A stretch of DNA of 64,000 nucleotides from Cercis canadensis (taxonomy: Eukaryota > Streptophyta > Magnoliopsida > Fabales > Fabaceae): assembly GCA_003255065.1 (NCBI GenBank), contig QAOA01004025.1, positions 774,857 to 838,856 on the forward strand. The letters are read 5' to 3'. Shown piece after piece: positions 9,880-21,975 of the stretch. The position numbers and the translations under genes were made by a program. Below the pieces are notes generated by a model. That model was not told the DNA's origin, searched no databases, and was given only the letters and a program-made list of their open reading frames with translations. Position 1 is the first letter of the stretch, and each line of letters starts with the position of its first letter.

Positions 9880-11880
9880 CAACTATGTGGTTATGATGTC
9901 TAATGGAGATTTGGAGTTCAAAGTCTTACTTGATTCTACTGATAACACAATTTCTTGTAGCTGTAGAAAGTTTGAGAGTTTTGACATTCTATGTTGCCAT
10001 ACATTGAAAGTGTATGATATAAAAGATATCAAATCAACTTGCTTGGTATTTTTTGAAAAGATGGACAAAAGATGCAAGAAATGGACTTGTGCAAGATACA
10101 AAAGGGAGAATTGTTCATGAAGATCCTAATCTCAATATCACACAACGATATAGGCAGCTTTGTCCTAAATTAATGAGGTTAGCAGCTCGAGCAGTTGATT
10201 GTGACAAAGCATACATATTTATGGATCAAGTTGTGGTTGAGTTGAGTAAGCAAGTTGAAGATATTTGCATAAGACATATGGGTGATTGTACGGCTAGAAA
10301 AGATGCAAGTGATTTTATGGCTGGAAAAAGTAATCATTTGATTAATGTCAAAGGCTTGAAGAGATTAAAGGGAAAAAAAAGGTATGAAAATCAGAAAGCA
10401 TCCAAAAAGTTTGGTTGAGAAGCAATGCAAAAGAAAGAAAAAGTGTCAAGCCACTAATGTTTCACAAAACCAATGATTTAAGGTACCTTGGTTCTTTTCC
10501 TAATATCTAGTTTTGTGTTTAAATTTTATAAATAACAATTCATATTCTTTCTATTTTTTGATTGGTTTTGCATAGGAAAATGCTTCTTCTGTCATACATG
10601 ACATTTCAAGTTCTCAGGAGCAATTTCATTTGAATGAGGTATTACATATCTTCTATTAGCTTCTAACATGGCTTTTCTTCTCAAGTTTTAGGGTTTGTTT
10701 GGGAGTTAAATTTGGGGGGAAAGGAGTAAATGTGTCCTTCCCCTTGTTTGGGAGTTTAAGATTAAAAAAGGAAAGGAAATCAAGGGGTAATCTCAAACCC
10801 TTGCATTCCTTTTTTGTATCACTTTTGTGTTCTCCCAATTTAGAGGGTTTGAAGAGAAAAAAGAGTAGTTTACTATTATACCTCTATTTATTTCTTCAAA
10901 AAAAATTTCAAACACTATTTAGATAACATTATTAAATTTTATATTGAATATATTTATTTTATAAATAAAGGATAAAATTGTAAAATTGTAAATTTTTATT
11001 TCTTTCCTTTCATTTCCTCTCCTTTTGCTCATTTTAATCATCCAAACAAAGGAGAGGAAAACCCCTCTCTTCCCCTTCCCTTCCTTTCCTTCCATTTCCT
11101 CTCCTCTCCCTTCCAAAAAAACTCCCAAACAGACCCTTAAGGAATTCTGGGTTAGATCATTTTAAACTTCATGGACTGCATTTTATCAGGAGGAATATAG
11201 TGCAATATGATTGAAACATTCTTAGAATAACCTGAAGAGCCTCATTTACATGGGTTTAACGTTTTTGAAGTTCTGTAGTTGCTGCTGTAAATTTTATTTT
11301 ATTTTTACTTTTACTTTGAATTTGTGGGTGCTTCTGTGGTTCTTTATAATACCATTTCAGATTTTTCATTGCGTGGTAAAGTAGTACTCTACTAAAGGAA
11401 TAGAGGTAATTCTCATTATTGTTAATTCTTCTTATATAGGACCCTCTTGGTAGTATTTTTTACCCTTTATTCTTTCAAGGATTGAATGAAATTCCAAAGG
11501 TACGTTGGTTAAGATCTAATGTTCATTTTTGAAGATTTTTTTTTTTTTAACAAACATGGACTACTCTTTTGTTTTTTTAATGTGAGAAATATTGAAATAC
11601 TCTTTTCCTTTTTAATAAATATATTTTATAGGCATTGAGCATTGAATTCAATCAAGTATCATGTCCCTTAAGTGATATATCCAATTCTAGTATCCAGCAA
11701 ATATAATTCTAAGGTAATTTTTTATCTGGTAATTCTAAACTAATACCTTACTATAAGTTTAGAAACTAATTTTAATTTTTTGTTTAATGTTGTGCGTAAT
11801 AGGAAAGTGGTCTATGGACTTCTAGATGCTGCAGCATACATGACACATCAGACTTCCAAATGTTGCAAATTCTGTGAATG
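9880..11880 (+). pseudogene. FAR1/FHY3-like gene, 3' part, broken
   Basis: The first exon encodes FKVLLDSTDNTISCSC and RKFESFDILCCHTLKVYDI, a SWIM zinc finger (CxC...CxH) of the FAR1/FHY3 family of MULE-derived transcription factors. It continues as LKRWTKDARNGLVQDTKGR and YRQLCPKLMRLAARAVDC, the usual sequence after the SWIM finger. The two parts are in different phases: a single-base shift in the T run at 10048-10053 breaks the frame. Short downstream segments with AG/GT borders (about 10576-10638, 11441-11500 and 11803-11877) could be the last small exons. The N-terminal FAR1 DNA-binding and MULE transposase regions are missing; the Ogre LTR abuts the gene where they should be. A PIF-type MITE occupies one intron. 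Confidence 0.7.
10691..11136. mobile_element. Tourist/PIF-Harbinger-type MITE
   Basis: The ends are inverted: GGGTTTGTTTGGGAGTT on the left, and the complement of GGGTCTGTTTGGGAGTTTTT on the right. They are flanked by TTA at 10688-10690 and 11137-11139, the 3-bp target typical of PIF/Harbinger. Both termini also match, in the opposite orientation, the two ends of the 3.9 kb element at 23188-27071, so this is an internally deleted relative. There is no coding capacity. Confidence 0.85.
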
Positions 11881-14800
11881 AACCACTTCCAAACTACAAC
11901 CTAGATTTTTGGTTTTTGATGTATGCTTCTCTAGATTTCTATGTACTTTCTGACATTATGTTTCCAAGTTAATGAACCACTATATAGTTTATAACAAAAT
12001 GATAAACTCTGTCTCAAAGTGTTTCTCCTTCTTTGTGCTTTCTTTGTATTTTGTTGTTCATTTTATACCATAAAAGAAAAGGAAAACATAACACAAGGCA
12101 AAACGTCAGTTTCTCAAAAAGATAATTCATTGATAAAATAAGTATATTACATGGAACAAAGAGACAAGGCTTTTAGCATCTACTCCCTTCAATAAAAGTA
12201 TAGAACTAAGACTTCAATTACAAAAAAAATCTCCAATTACATCAACAAGTACAAAGAATTCATATGAGCAGTATGTCTATGTGATAGCACCAAGCATTTT
12301 CTTCACTTCAGTCAAATTCCAGAAGACACCAATTTCATCCTGTGTGATAGCACCAGGCATTTTCTTCTGTGTGTGTAGGTTTCTTATCTTTAAAGCTGTA
12401 TAAAAAGAAATTAGAAAGTTGAGTATTCAAATTGTAAACCTCTTGTAAACTATGCATATGTATCATACAACTCTCCACGACAGAAAGGGATATTGGTTCA
12501 TTTTTTTGAAACACATCTCCAATCATTGGAAGAGTATAGCAATCAGATACCAGTGAAATATTAAAAATGCATTGCGTAAAATTCAATATCATGCATCATA
12601 GTTTTAAACATTATATAGTTTGAGTTCAGCATATTATGTGTGTCTCCAACCCGTTCCCCTTTTGCATTGTCAGCATGAAAAGGAAATGCTATTTTATTAT
12701 AAGTTAAAAAAATATTTCCAATTTGGCTCCTTGCAGATCTTTGCATTGTTCTGGTGAACAATACTTCTGCACCCCTGGCATATTCTTGCTCAAAAACACA
12801 AAATCTTTTGAAAGCCTTGTTAATCATTTTAATGTCACCAAACTAAAGCAAAAGATGCCATGCTCTGGGATTCAAGAAAGCAATATAGTCCAATTCATCA
12901 GTAATAAATCAATGTAAGCAAATGATACGTGATTTGCAAAGAAACTGGTCGAGAATTTCTTGTGTTGGCTAGCACAGCTTCAACTTCTTCTTCCTGGAAT
13001 AATACAAAATTCAAATCTTATTTAGATTTTCCTGTTCATACAACATTCATATTGTAAATAAAGTAGTATTCTGCAATTACTAATATAGACCCCATCACCA
13101 TAAGTAGAATCAATACAATCCATAGAAAATGGCATAATATTCTACTGAAAATAGTAAGCAACACTACATCTGCTTGTTATTCATGAAGATCAACAAGAAG
13201 TCCTCCATCAATCAGAACTAGAGGAAGATACCTTAGTCATGTAAATGTAGTCCAGATGTAATCTTCCAACTGAGTTAAGAGGGCATGGTTGACCAAGAAG
13301 TGTAGACTGTCAGAAGAAAAAAAATGAGCATATAAGATAAATGAAACTTAAGGATGGTTGGAGAAAAGCACTTTAGGTTTAGGAAAGAAAAAAACTTAAG
13401 AAAGAAAAGATAAAAGAGATTGTACAACCATTAGTGGTGCAATATCAGTGAAATGTGCAGTTAAATACTAGTAATAAGTACCAAATATTCATAAGGTATT
13501 AACTAATCCAAATTTACCATATGCCAATTAAACTTTTAGTGACATTAGCGCTTAATCAACAAACAATACATCTCTAAATCATGTTAGCTCACACACAAGT
13601 ATCTGTAAAAAAAATTATGAGTTTTTGTAACTATGCCAAAATTTTCTCTAACTGACAATTAATTAGGTATTTTCATCAAACAAGTTGTGGGCGTACATGA
13701 AAGGAAAGCAAAATTCAGCAATTGCCATTGATTTTGTACCAACAGAACTCAAAATCAAAAAGAAAAGAAAAAAGGAAAATCTGTGAGAGAAAATCAGCAA
13801 AGCACCATTGAATTTGTACCAACAAATACCAAAATCCAGCATTGCAGAACTAACAAAAAATAAATTTTTTTTTTACCCATTGTTGGCTTGTGAAGCATTA
13901 GTGTGTCATCCAGAAATCGCTTAATTAATAAAATTAGGTTCGATAGTTCTAGTGGCATCGTATAAGGTATTGATGGTGCCATAACAGAAGAAACCAGTGA
14001 TGGCAATGATAAGGTCGAAGAAATTTAGTCTGGAAAGAGTTGAGTCGTCAGAGAGGTTGAATGACTCACGAGAAAAAGGAGGTCTAGGAGAATAAATTAA
14101 GTGGTGAGTTCAATTTAGTAATGGATGATGATGCTAGATGATGAAGAAAAAAATTTGAGATGAAGAATCCATGGAGAAGGTGAACGAACAAGAAGAATGC
14201 GCTGGGGAGAGCAAGAGGAAAGGAGAGAGAATTTTTTTTTTTTTTTAATGAGAATGGTGACACGACATTATCTATAACGTTGAGATCTTTTTAATGAGAT
14301 AAACAATCTAAATTTAACTAACATAAGATGGTCATGTGAAATAGCAACATAACTAGATCCAGATCCGCATTTCACAGAATTAAAACTAGTTTGCCTACTA
14401 AATTTGTGGCCTCTACATAATTTCATTCAACTATCAGGAAGAAAGTACTAATTCGTCTGAACCACAAGTTCCCGTGGCCTTCCCAATGCTTTCCACGGCC
14501 ATGATTTCAACTTCTCTCATCTGCTGATCAACAATTGACACGTCATAAGTATGTCAAACATCTAAAGTATGTTAAAATTCTCCTTTGTAAATTTGTTTGG
14601 TAATTAAAATGTAAAAATGCTTTATTAATTAATAAAATTACTAAAACTGAGCACACATAAATAAAAATTACTAAAGTGTTTGAATATACGAATACTTATT
14701 ATATTAAAAATAATAATAATTATTTTCCACATGAAAATTACCTAAAAAATTTAGAAAGTGTACAATTAAAAGGTTTAAAGCATTAAAATAAGTAACACCA

Positions 14801-15420
14801 GACCATGTGTTTTGGGATGAGACCACATATATCTTTTTCTTGTCTTTTCATAAACTTAGAAGAAAGTTGATGCTATTCGGGTAAAATCATTCCCGTGTTA
14901 TAATAAAAGGATAGAAATGTCTTTGCTCAAAGTATACCTTCTTTCTTTCTAAGTCATTTAAAAAATATAATTCATTTTACTTACTCACGCTCTCAACACT
15001 GTCTTTTTTGTACCCAACCTAATCTCTTCTTCTCTCAATACAACGCTAACTTGAGCATCCAAGAAAATGTCGGAGTTTCGGCTTTGACCTCCCCTGACCG
15101 TACTTCTTTCTCTTGTTCATCAACAGTTGCCAAATACAACATACGAAAACTAGCATTGGGGGTTTAGGAAGGAATGTGAGGGGGCAATTGGAGTCTTTCT
15201 TTAAAATTATAAAGGACGTTTCTCTCTTCTTGAATTGTTACTAAGTGTTACTATTTGATACTGATGAAAACTAAAACATTTACATAAATAGTTAAAGTCT
15301 TTATAATTTTATTTTTAACAAACCAAACTTGAAATATCAATATTTTTAAAGTAATTACTAAACTTCAAAATTTTATACAATTATTTCTATTTCCTTATCA
15401 AAAACAAAAAAATTATACAA
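11881..15420. other. No recognisable gene
   Basis: AT-rich sequence with only short open frames. Minus-strand frames at 12335-12592 and 12561-12827, and open stretches near 13.8-14.2 kb, match no family I know. A short phrase (GATAGCACCAAGCATTTTCT and its near-copy) occurs twice, at about 12282 and 12343, so a small local duplication is present. A decayed minus-strand gene is possible but cannot be supported. Confidence 0.5.
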
Positions 15421-15639
15421 TTATTTTAAGATACTAATAAGGAGAGACGAAATGGTCTGTTCCCTTTATATTATAGCGTTCGTGCATTGAGGCTTGGGAT
15501 GGATAATGCTTGTACTATGGACACCAATTTGAGTTTTGATGAACTAGGAGTAAACATAGTTTGCATACTTAAATTAAGTGAGAAGTCTAGTAGAAATGTA
15601 GCATCTTCTCTCTCCAAAAACGTCCAGGTTGTGTGTCTC

Positions 15640-16170
15640 AGAGTCCCCCCCAACCTAAAAGCTAAAAGTTGTATTTATATTAATTGCTTAATCCTAATTT
15701 AATTAGGAAAATATTTGCTGCCGCCTCAAAATTGGACTTCGGGCGCTGGGGCGCTTCAACCAAGCGCCTAGGCACTGCGTCCCTTAGGCAGAATTTGTGC
15801 TTTGTGCGGGCAGCTGCGCGAGAGGAAGGGAAACGCAGCGCTGCTTCTCTGATTATGCGCGTACGAGAGCACTGTAGCGCTATGGTGGAGGAGCTGCTGC
15901 GCTGCGTCACTGGACCATCGAGCGCTGGGGCTCTTGGTAATGGGCGCTGCTGCGCCTGGGTGCTGTGCTAGGCAATGATGCGCGCGGATGAGAGCTGGTG
16001 CGCCTCTTTTTTGCATCTTTGATGTCCAAATTTCCTCACTTTTTCATCTTTAAGAGCTAAAATCTTCATGACCTAAATAAACCTACACAAGTAGCAAAAA
16101 TACATTATTTAGTACTTAAAATACTCAAAAAAAAACATACCAAAAGTCAAGCTATAAATACCTAAAGAGT
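15640..16170. repeat. GC-rich LTR-like island
   Basis: An abrupt GC-rich block (about 15714-16010) full of GCGCTG / CAGCGC words stands in AT-rich DNA. The same vocabulary and a similar AT-rich tail occur in the solo LTR at 20642-21855, so this is probably another decayed LTR of that kind. No termini or target duplication could be fixed. The open frames over it on both strands are by-products of GC content. Confidence 0.4.
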
Positions 16171-16759
16171 GGATATAAAATCCACTCAACAGTTCCACTG
16201 AAGACTGCAACAGAAAAGTATTTTTATTTTTGTTAATATCAGGCATTTGTTTTTTAATTTTCTCTTTTAGTTATCTTTTCCTTTAAAAAACAACAAAGTA
16301 TCGCCAATATTTTTCTCCTTCTAATTGAATTTACTGACAAAAACTCTCCTTATCAATTTGTTTAATGTGCCTATGGGATAGGATCAAATCTATTCAGTTA
16401 CACAGTTTTATTCTATTAGGTTACTAGCACTTCGCTAACTTATCTGATTCCATAAGGATACTAAACCTAATAGAACGAGGAGCACGAGCTGGCCGCTACA
16501 TATTCACCTTTCTTCCTTTCCTTCTTCGTTTCCTTGTCCCTCTCTGATTCTCCATCCTCTTATTCTGTGTAGCGCAGCTCAGATACTTCACTTTCCGTAC
16601 AACCCCTTCCCATAATGTTCTGGTCTGTTGTCGATTAGGCTTTCTGATTTATACAACAATTTTTCCTTTTTCCATCTCCTCAGAAGCCCCTTTTGGCCTG
16701 CAACTGGTGATCTGCTACAAAGTTACTAAGAAACTCATAACAATTCGTTCTGCATATCA

Positions 16760-17926
16760 TTGGAAATGGCCAACAAATCTTGCCTTCACAGTCACCCTGT
16801 GCCACAAGACATAATGAGAGAAATTTTCCTAAGTTTGCCAGTAAAATCCCTGATCCGATTTAAGTCTTTGTCCAAGGAATGCGCCGAAGAGTTAAAAAAC
16901 CCAACTTTCATAGCACAGCACCTCCACCACTCTACCCAGAAAAACCCTTCTCTGTTGTATACGACGTCCCAATCTCATCAACTATTGTTCCCAAATAACT
17001 TCCACCTATATTTAATCCAAAGTGAAATGATAAAGATCGAACACTTTTGTATCGGGTATTGCTATCCTCCCATAACGGTTGTTGGTTGCTGCAATGGTTT
17101 ACTCTGTCTTAGTTGGCCGCATGTGCTCTCAATTTGTAACCCAGCAACCAAGGAATTCAGATGGATAAAACTACCTGGAAACAAAGATCACGATCCCAGT
17201 CCCAGGCCAGTTTCCTATATTGGATTTGGTTTCAGCTCCATTATCAATGATTTTAAGATAGTGAGCATTCATGCCTCTAGGTTTAGTGTTGACAATGATA
17301 CTCTTTGTGCTGATCGAGTAGAAGTGTACTCATTGAGAAGTACTGGGCAATGGAGAGAAATCGAGGCAGGAAATTTACGAAATATGAACCTTCACGATCA
17401 CTATGCTACTGTTAATGGAGCTTTGTTTTGGTGGGGAACCGAGGTGGGTGTTCCAGAATATCGAGCTTGGTTAATTTCATTTGAGATTGGTCAGGAAGTG
17501 TTTAAAAAGGTAACAATGCAACCTGGTACTGAATCATCTTACAATTACCTTGCAGTATATAAGGATTCACTTGCTGTACTTTCTCAATACATTAATTCTA
17601 ATTCTAATCCTAGTGTTGACTTATGGGTGATGGAGGATATATGGTCAACTGGAGAGTTGTGGACTAAGCTTTTTACTTTAGGACCCTATCCAAGAATAAT
17701 GTTTCCCTTGGCAATTTGGAGAGGTGAAGTTCTCTTCTCGATATATGGAAGAGGTGGAAGAAATCATGTTCTATCTCTTTGCTACCCCAATGACAATCAT
17801 TTGACGGATCTACCTTTTCCAGGATTTGACTATTTTTCTAAGGCTTTCAATTATGCAGAGAGTTTAGTGCCAGTTGGAGGGAATCACATTACATATTGCA
17901 CTTGGTGTTCACACACCTATGGTTGA
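16760..17926 (+). CDS. F-box protein with FBA-type domain (CPR1/CPR30-like)
   Basis: This intact, intronless gene of 388 codons encodes a substrate-recruiting subunit of an SCF ubiquitin ligase. Residues 14-53 are the F-box (VPQDIMREIFLSLPVKSLIR), which binds the SKP1/ASK adaptor. Residues about 85-335 are the F-box-associated type 1 domain, with the family marks NGLLCL (112-117), CNPATKE and YIGFGFSS, that would bind the target. The usual FRSVCKQW after the F-box reads FKSLSKECAEEL. The Met at 16760 is followed two codons on by another Met; the gene sits downstream of a C/T-rich leader also present in the pseudogene at 27.5 kb. This is the only complete member of a locally amplified family (fragments at 27.5, 40.7, 44.2, 47.8 and 49.9 kb). 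Its target is unknown. Confidence 0.9.
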   Translation: MEMANKSCLHSHPVPQDIMREIFLSLPVKSLIRFKSLSKECAEELKNPTFIAQHLHHSTQKNPSLLYTTSQSHQLLFPNNFHLYLIQSEMIKIEHFCIGYCYPPITVVGCCNGLLCLSWPHVLSICNPATKEFRWIKLPGNKDHDPSPRPVSYIGFGFSSIINDFKIVSIHASRFSVDNDTLCADRVEVYSLRSTGQWREIEAGNLRNMNLHDHYATVNGALFWWGTEVGVPEYRAWLISFEIGQEVFKKVTMQPGTESSYNYLAVYKDSLAVLSQYINSNSNPSVDLWVMEDIWSTGELWTKLFTLGPYPRIMFPLAIWRGEVLFSIYGRGGRNHVLSLCYPNDNHLTDLPFPGFDYFSKAFNYAESLVPVGGNHITYCTWCSHTYG

Positions 17927-18955
17927 AAATTAGCTTTGGAACATACTAGAGTGTGAAGTATGGCCGAAAATATATCTTTGATCTTAAATGTTCAGCACAT
18001 TGAATTTTATAATTTCAGTATTTTTTTTTTTTTTTTTTCATAAATAGACTGAGCTNTTTTTTTTTGTCATAAATAGACTGAGCTAGGAGAAGGGTATGGG
18101 AAACAGAACTGGAGATCTAAGCCTTTTAGAGAGATCCTTCAATTTGATAATTTCAATAGTTTAGGTCTTATTTTGCAAATAATAGTAATAGTTTCATGAT
18201 TTTCTCATTCTTAACCTAACAGTAAGTCATAAATGCTTATATATAATATTTTATTATTCCATTCATATTGGCTGGCATTGAAGAGCATAATCATATATCT
18301 GTTGCACATTATATTTATTGTGATTTAGGTATTTTCTTTACATTCTATGTAGACAAAGAAAGCCTGAGTACTAGTGCCATTTAGAATTAGCTAAGTGGAC
18401 ATTCCACTCATTCTCTCATTTTTTTTTATCCACAGGACTAATTTCAAATAGCAGTAGTACTGAATCAGAAGCATTGAAACGTTTCCTGGTTTTTTATCAT
18501 TTAGAATTGCACCCTCCTCCTCCCAAGGAGTCTCTCATATAGAAAATATACCATCACCTATAATAACGCGTACATATGTTAAGGATAATAATATCAAAAC
18601 AAAATGAAAGCAGCAAAAGAAAGACCTCTACAAAGCGGTGAAGACAAATAGATGAAATTTACTTGGTTCAATCACAATAAGGCCAAGTTTATGAAGTTAT
18701 AATCTGTATTGAACATATTCATGGCAGCTAAATTATTAATTCAAGAGAATGTCTTGTGCCCATCTATTCTTCATGCTCTTACATATTTATCTCCAATCAG
18801 CTGCTGGAAAATAGGAGATGGCTTCACCATTAACATTGTGGTTGATGTCCTATAGCTGAAATCTCTAGAGAACCCTTTTTAACCATATGGAATGTTAGGC
18901 CAGAAATATTTATAACTTGATTTGGAAGGCTGGAGTCTTAAGGAAATTCAATATA
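17927..18955. other. F-box gene 3' flank (family-shared)
   Basis: This flank carries a signature also found after 20.56 kb, at 22.56-23.15 kb, 28.5-29.1 kb and 50.45-51.4 kb: AATTTTATAATTTCAG, TTGGCTGGCATT and AAGAGCATAATCATAT. It documents how far the original duplications extended. It includes an assembly blemish at 18021-18084. Confidence 0.7.
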
Positions 18956-19207
18956 GAGTTAAATATTTTTTTGTCCATTAATTATTTTTAAATGTCATTA
19001 GTCCCTAATTTATTTTTGGTATTACTTTAGTCCTCGAATAATCACTTCACCCGCCAAATTAGTCCTTTCGTTATGACTTTTAGTGCTTATGGATGACTGA
19101 TTTAGTCGGTGGAATAATTATTCGAAGACTAAAATGACACTAAAAATAACTTAAGGACTAAAGTGATATTTAAAAAGTAATTTATTGACCAAAATAATAT
19201 TTTACTC
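18956..19207. mobile_element. Foldback MITE with 9-bp target duplication (Mutator-like)
   Basis: The 252-bp sequence is almost entirely two inverted arms: GAGTTAAATATTTTTTTGTC on the left and the complement of GAGTAAAATATTATTTTGGT on the right. It is flanked by TTCAATATA at 18947-18955 and 19208-19216. A 9-bp duplication points to a Mutator-like transposase. The copy at 46934-47187 is the same family. Confidence 0.85.
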
Positions 19208-19216
19208 TTCAATATA

Positions 19217-20562
19217 TAGTTTATTCCTCTAATCTCACCCCTTTAATCACAGTGATCCTTTCTTGTTACCCACCCTAATGTTATATTATTCAACCTTTTA
19301 ATTCTTCACTGTTAAGACTGTCTATGGCGAGTATCTCAATTAACATGCCCTAACAAAAAAATTGTTTACATTGCAAATAGTTTGAGTCTCACGGGATCTC
19401 TTCAAATCCCAAGGCATTTGCTGTTAGTCGTCATAGGTGAGAGAAAGGAGATTAACGAATAGAAGAGAAAAGAAAGTTGACTAGCAACCTGTAAGTGAAA
19501 GAGTAACAAACTTGCCAACGTTCTTGGTTCAGTTGGTCAAAGGGATCCGGCTTAAGATTTTGAACATTTTAAGGGTTAGTTGAGTAACCTCTTTTAAATG
19601 TTATATATAAAATTATTCATGGACCATCAAGCTTTAGTCTCTTTAACCAAGCGATTAGAAGAACAAATCTTTCAACTCCCACTTTCTCAATTAAATTGAA
19701 ATTTTAGCACAAGGTATAAGTAGGCATATGTTTTATCCATGCTTTCCAATCCAAAGAACTTTTGCATACGGAGATGTGTGTTAAATATAAAATAATTCCT
19801 AGACCACACATAAAAGCTTAGGTGAGATGGTTTCTTGACACTAAAGACCAAAAAAGTGTCTTGGAGGTAATCTTCTGGGTGGGTTTCTGTCTGCCTCTTT
19901 CTGGGATCCTATGCATGACATTGCTGCCTTGTCCTGTAGTATTTGAATAACTTATCCTTACTACTATTTTTTGTTACCAAAAAAGAAAGAAAGAGTAACA
20001 CACTTCATGAGAACATTATATACAAAATGCAAAAGCAAGATGATAAGTCAAAGTAGAAATTAAAACTTGATATGGGCATTTACATTTAAGAAGAAAGTTA
20101 GAACTAAGAGGAAAATGAAAGCTAATTCATCCAAAGAAAAAAAAGAGGAAAGTGGAAAACGTGAAATGATTTATCCATGGCTCGCGACGGAATGAAGATT
20201 AATCTGGTGGATGAAAGTTAAATTTAGAGGAAGGAGATAGGAGAGAAGGTGACAACTATTAACCTGTTTATACTGTTATTGACAAGGTTGACCTTTGTTA
20301 CTGCTAAAACAAAGTTAAAAAATTAACATATTACGGGTTTGTTCGGGAATGCTATATTTCTTTTATTCTAATATTTTATGACAAGAAAAATCATAAATTG
20401 TATTCAGTGTGGTGCTTTTGAAACCATGAAATGTTCAAAAAAAAATTGTTTAAAAAATGTTCAATTAGCAAATTGGTCTTTTAATGAATTGAACTATCTA
20501 CCTTTTCACTTGTTTTGCGGTGTTAGTGAAAAATTAGCTTTGCCATACATTACTTTCTAGTG
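19217..20562. other. No recognisable gene
   Basis: AT-rich sequence with short open frames only. The family-shared F-box 3' flank resumes at about 20563 (GAGGCTGGTGAAGAGG...). Confidence 0.5.
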
Positions 20563-20641
20563 AGGCTGGTGAAGAGGAACTGGTGTTAGGACATCTAGAT
20601 GTATTGATTTAAGATTTTTGATGTATGGCCAAAAAACAAAT

Positions 20642-21855
20642 TGTTGTGAAAATTCCAACGCAAGTGTACGTTGTCGTTTGCAAGTAATAAAGTGAGATAA
20701 ATTTATCGTTCTCACGAGCACTAATGTATCAACTACCAAAAGAGAGTTAACCTTAACTTTATCTAATCAATTGATATGGAGATATTTCAATGAAACAACT
20801 GAAAATAGACAAAAAAAAAAAAGTAAACCAGAAAAATAACAAATTAAACCAGAATAATGATAGATTAAGCAAGAGAGAAACACATAGGGTTCCGATTTCA
20901 CCATACTTACTCCCAGCTTTCATCCCATATTCCATTAACTCCAATTTATCTTCCTATTTGCTAATCAAGATTCCCTACTTTATTCACTAGCCTCTCCCAA
21001 GGTCTAGTATAAATATCCATTAATTACTAACCATGTATATCCCTATACGAGTTACAATAATTACGAATTCATTTAGTTTTGTGGATCTTTTTAACTGATT
21101 ACATAAGCCATGGAGGTATATTCATATCCTCCATGTAACTCATGGCATTTACCCCAAGGAACTTGACACACAATTCTCCTTCCGGTCTCATTGTGATTAA
21201 CAATTCATCTAATTATTTGCCAAACAATCAGAAGCATTAAGAAAAGAGATAAACGCTCAAATTGAAGAGATAAATAATGGAATTAACTTCATATGAAACT
21301 ACAGCTGGTCCTAATTAGGCTACATCGTATCCCTAGATAAGAGAATTAGTTCATACTAGAAGAAGAGAACAAGAAAGAATAAAGTTTAGACATGATTCAA
21401 AGTTAAAAGAGGAAAAACTCTGGTTTGAAGTTCGAATCAGCTTCGTATCTCCTCCCTTCAATCCTTGTCTTGCCTCCTTTGTGCCTCCAAAAGTGTCTTA
21501 GAATGAATCCCTTTCTAATTCCCTAGATATCCTATTTATACTACTCAAGAAAAGCCCTAAAACTAGAGAAATAAAGTGACGTGCATCAGTAGTCCGTGCA
21601 CGGGCGCTGCGGCACTGGATATTAGGCGCTGCAGCGCTGGGTTGCTGCCTGAATTGCTGTTTGTGGGCGCTGCGGCGCTGACTTTCTGCCTGAGACTGAA
21701 TTTTCAGTACTTTAGCACTGCGGTGCTGGTTTTCTGTCTAAATCCTCCATTTACTTCATTCCTTCACTTTAGTCCATGAGTTCTGCAATTTAACATAAAA
21801 CTTACAATAAGTGGCCATCATTCCTCAAAAACCAACCAAATACTTTGCAAAAACA
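20642..21855. mobile_element. Solo LTR with 5-bp target duplication
   Basis: A 1214-bp block begins TGTTGTGAAAATTCC, ends CTTTGCAAAAACA, and is flanked by CAAAT at 20637-20641 and 21856-21860. The surrounding sequence is the family-shared F-box 3' flank, and the copies at 28.6 and 50.5 kb show it uninterrupted (AAACAAATCTA...), which confirms a clean insertion. There is no internal coding region or primer-binding site, so this is a solo LTR or very reduced element. It has a GC-rich patch of GCGCTG words at about 21600-21730. Confidence 0.88.
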
Positions 21856-21975
21856 CAAATCTTTGATCTTTGATACACTTTTGAGCAGTTTTCTAGCCGG
21901 CATACATATAATGGTTACCATTGATCAACACATCAACTTTTTATAACTTAAATCATAGTCTCAGTCTTATTTGGT

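Noticed and set aside
12335..12827. Two minus-strand frames of 85-88 codons
   Set aside because: No domain, no splice-compatible chain and no supporting neighbours; left as undetermined.
15684..16016. Open frames of 76-95 codons on both strands in the GC-rich island
   Set aside because: Frames exist on both strands at once, match no family, and the DNA resembles an LTR.
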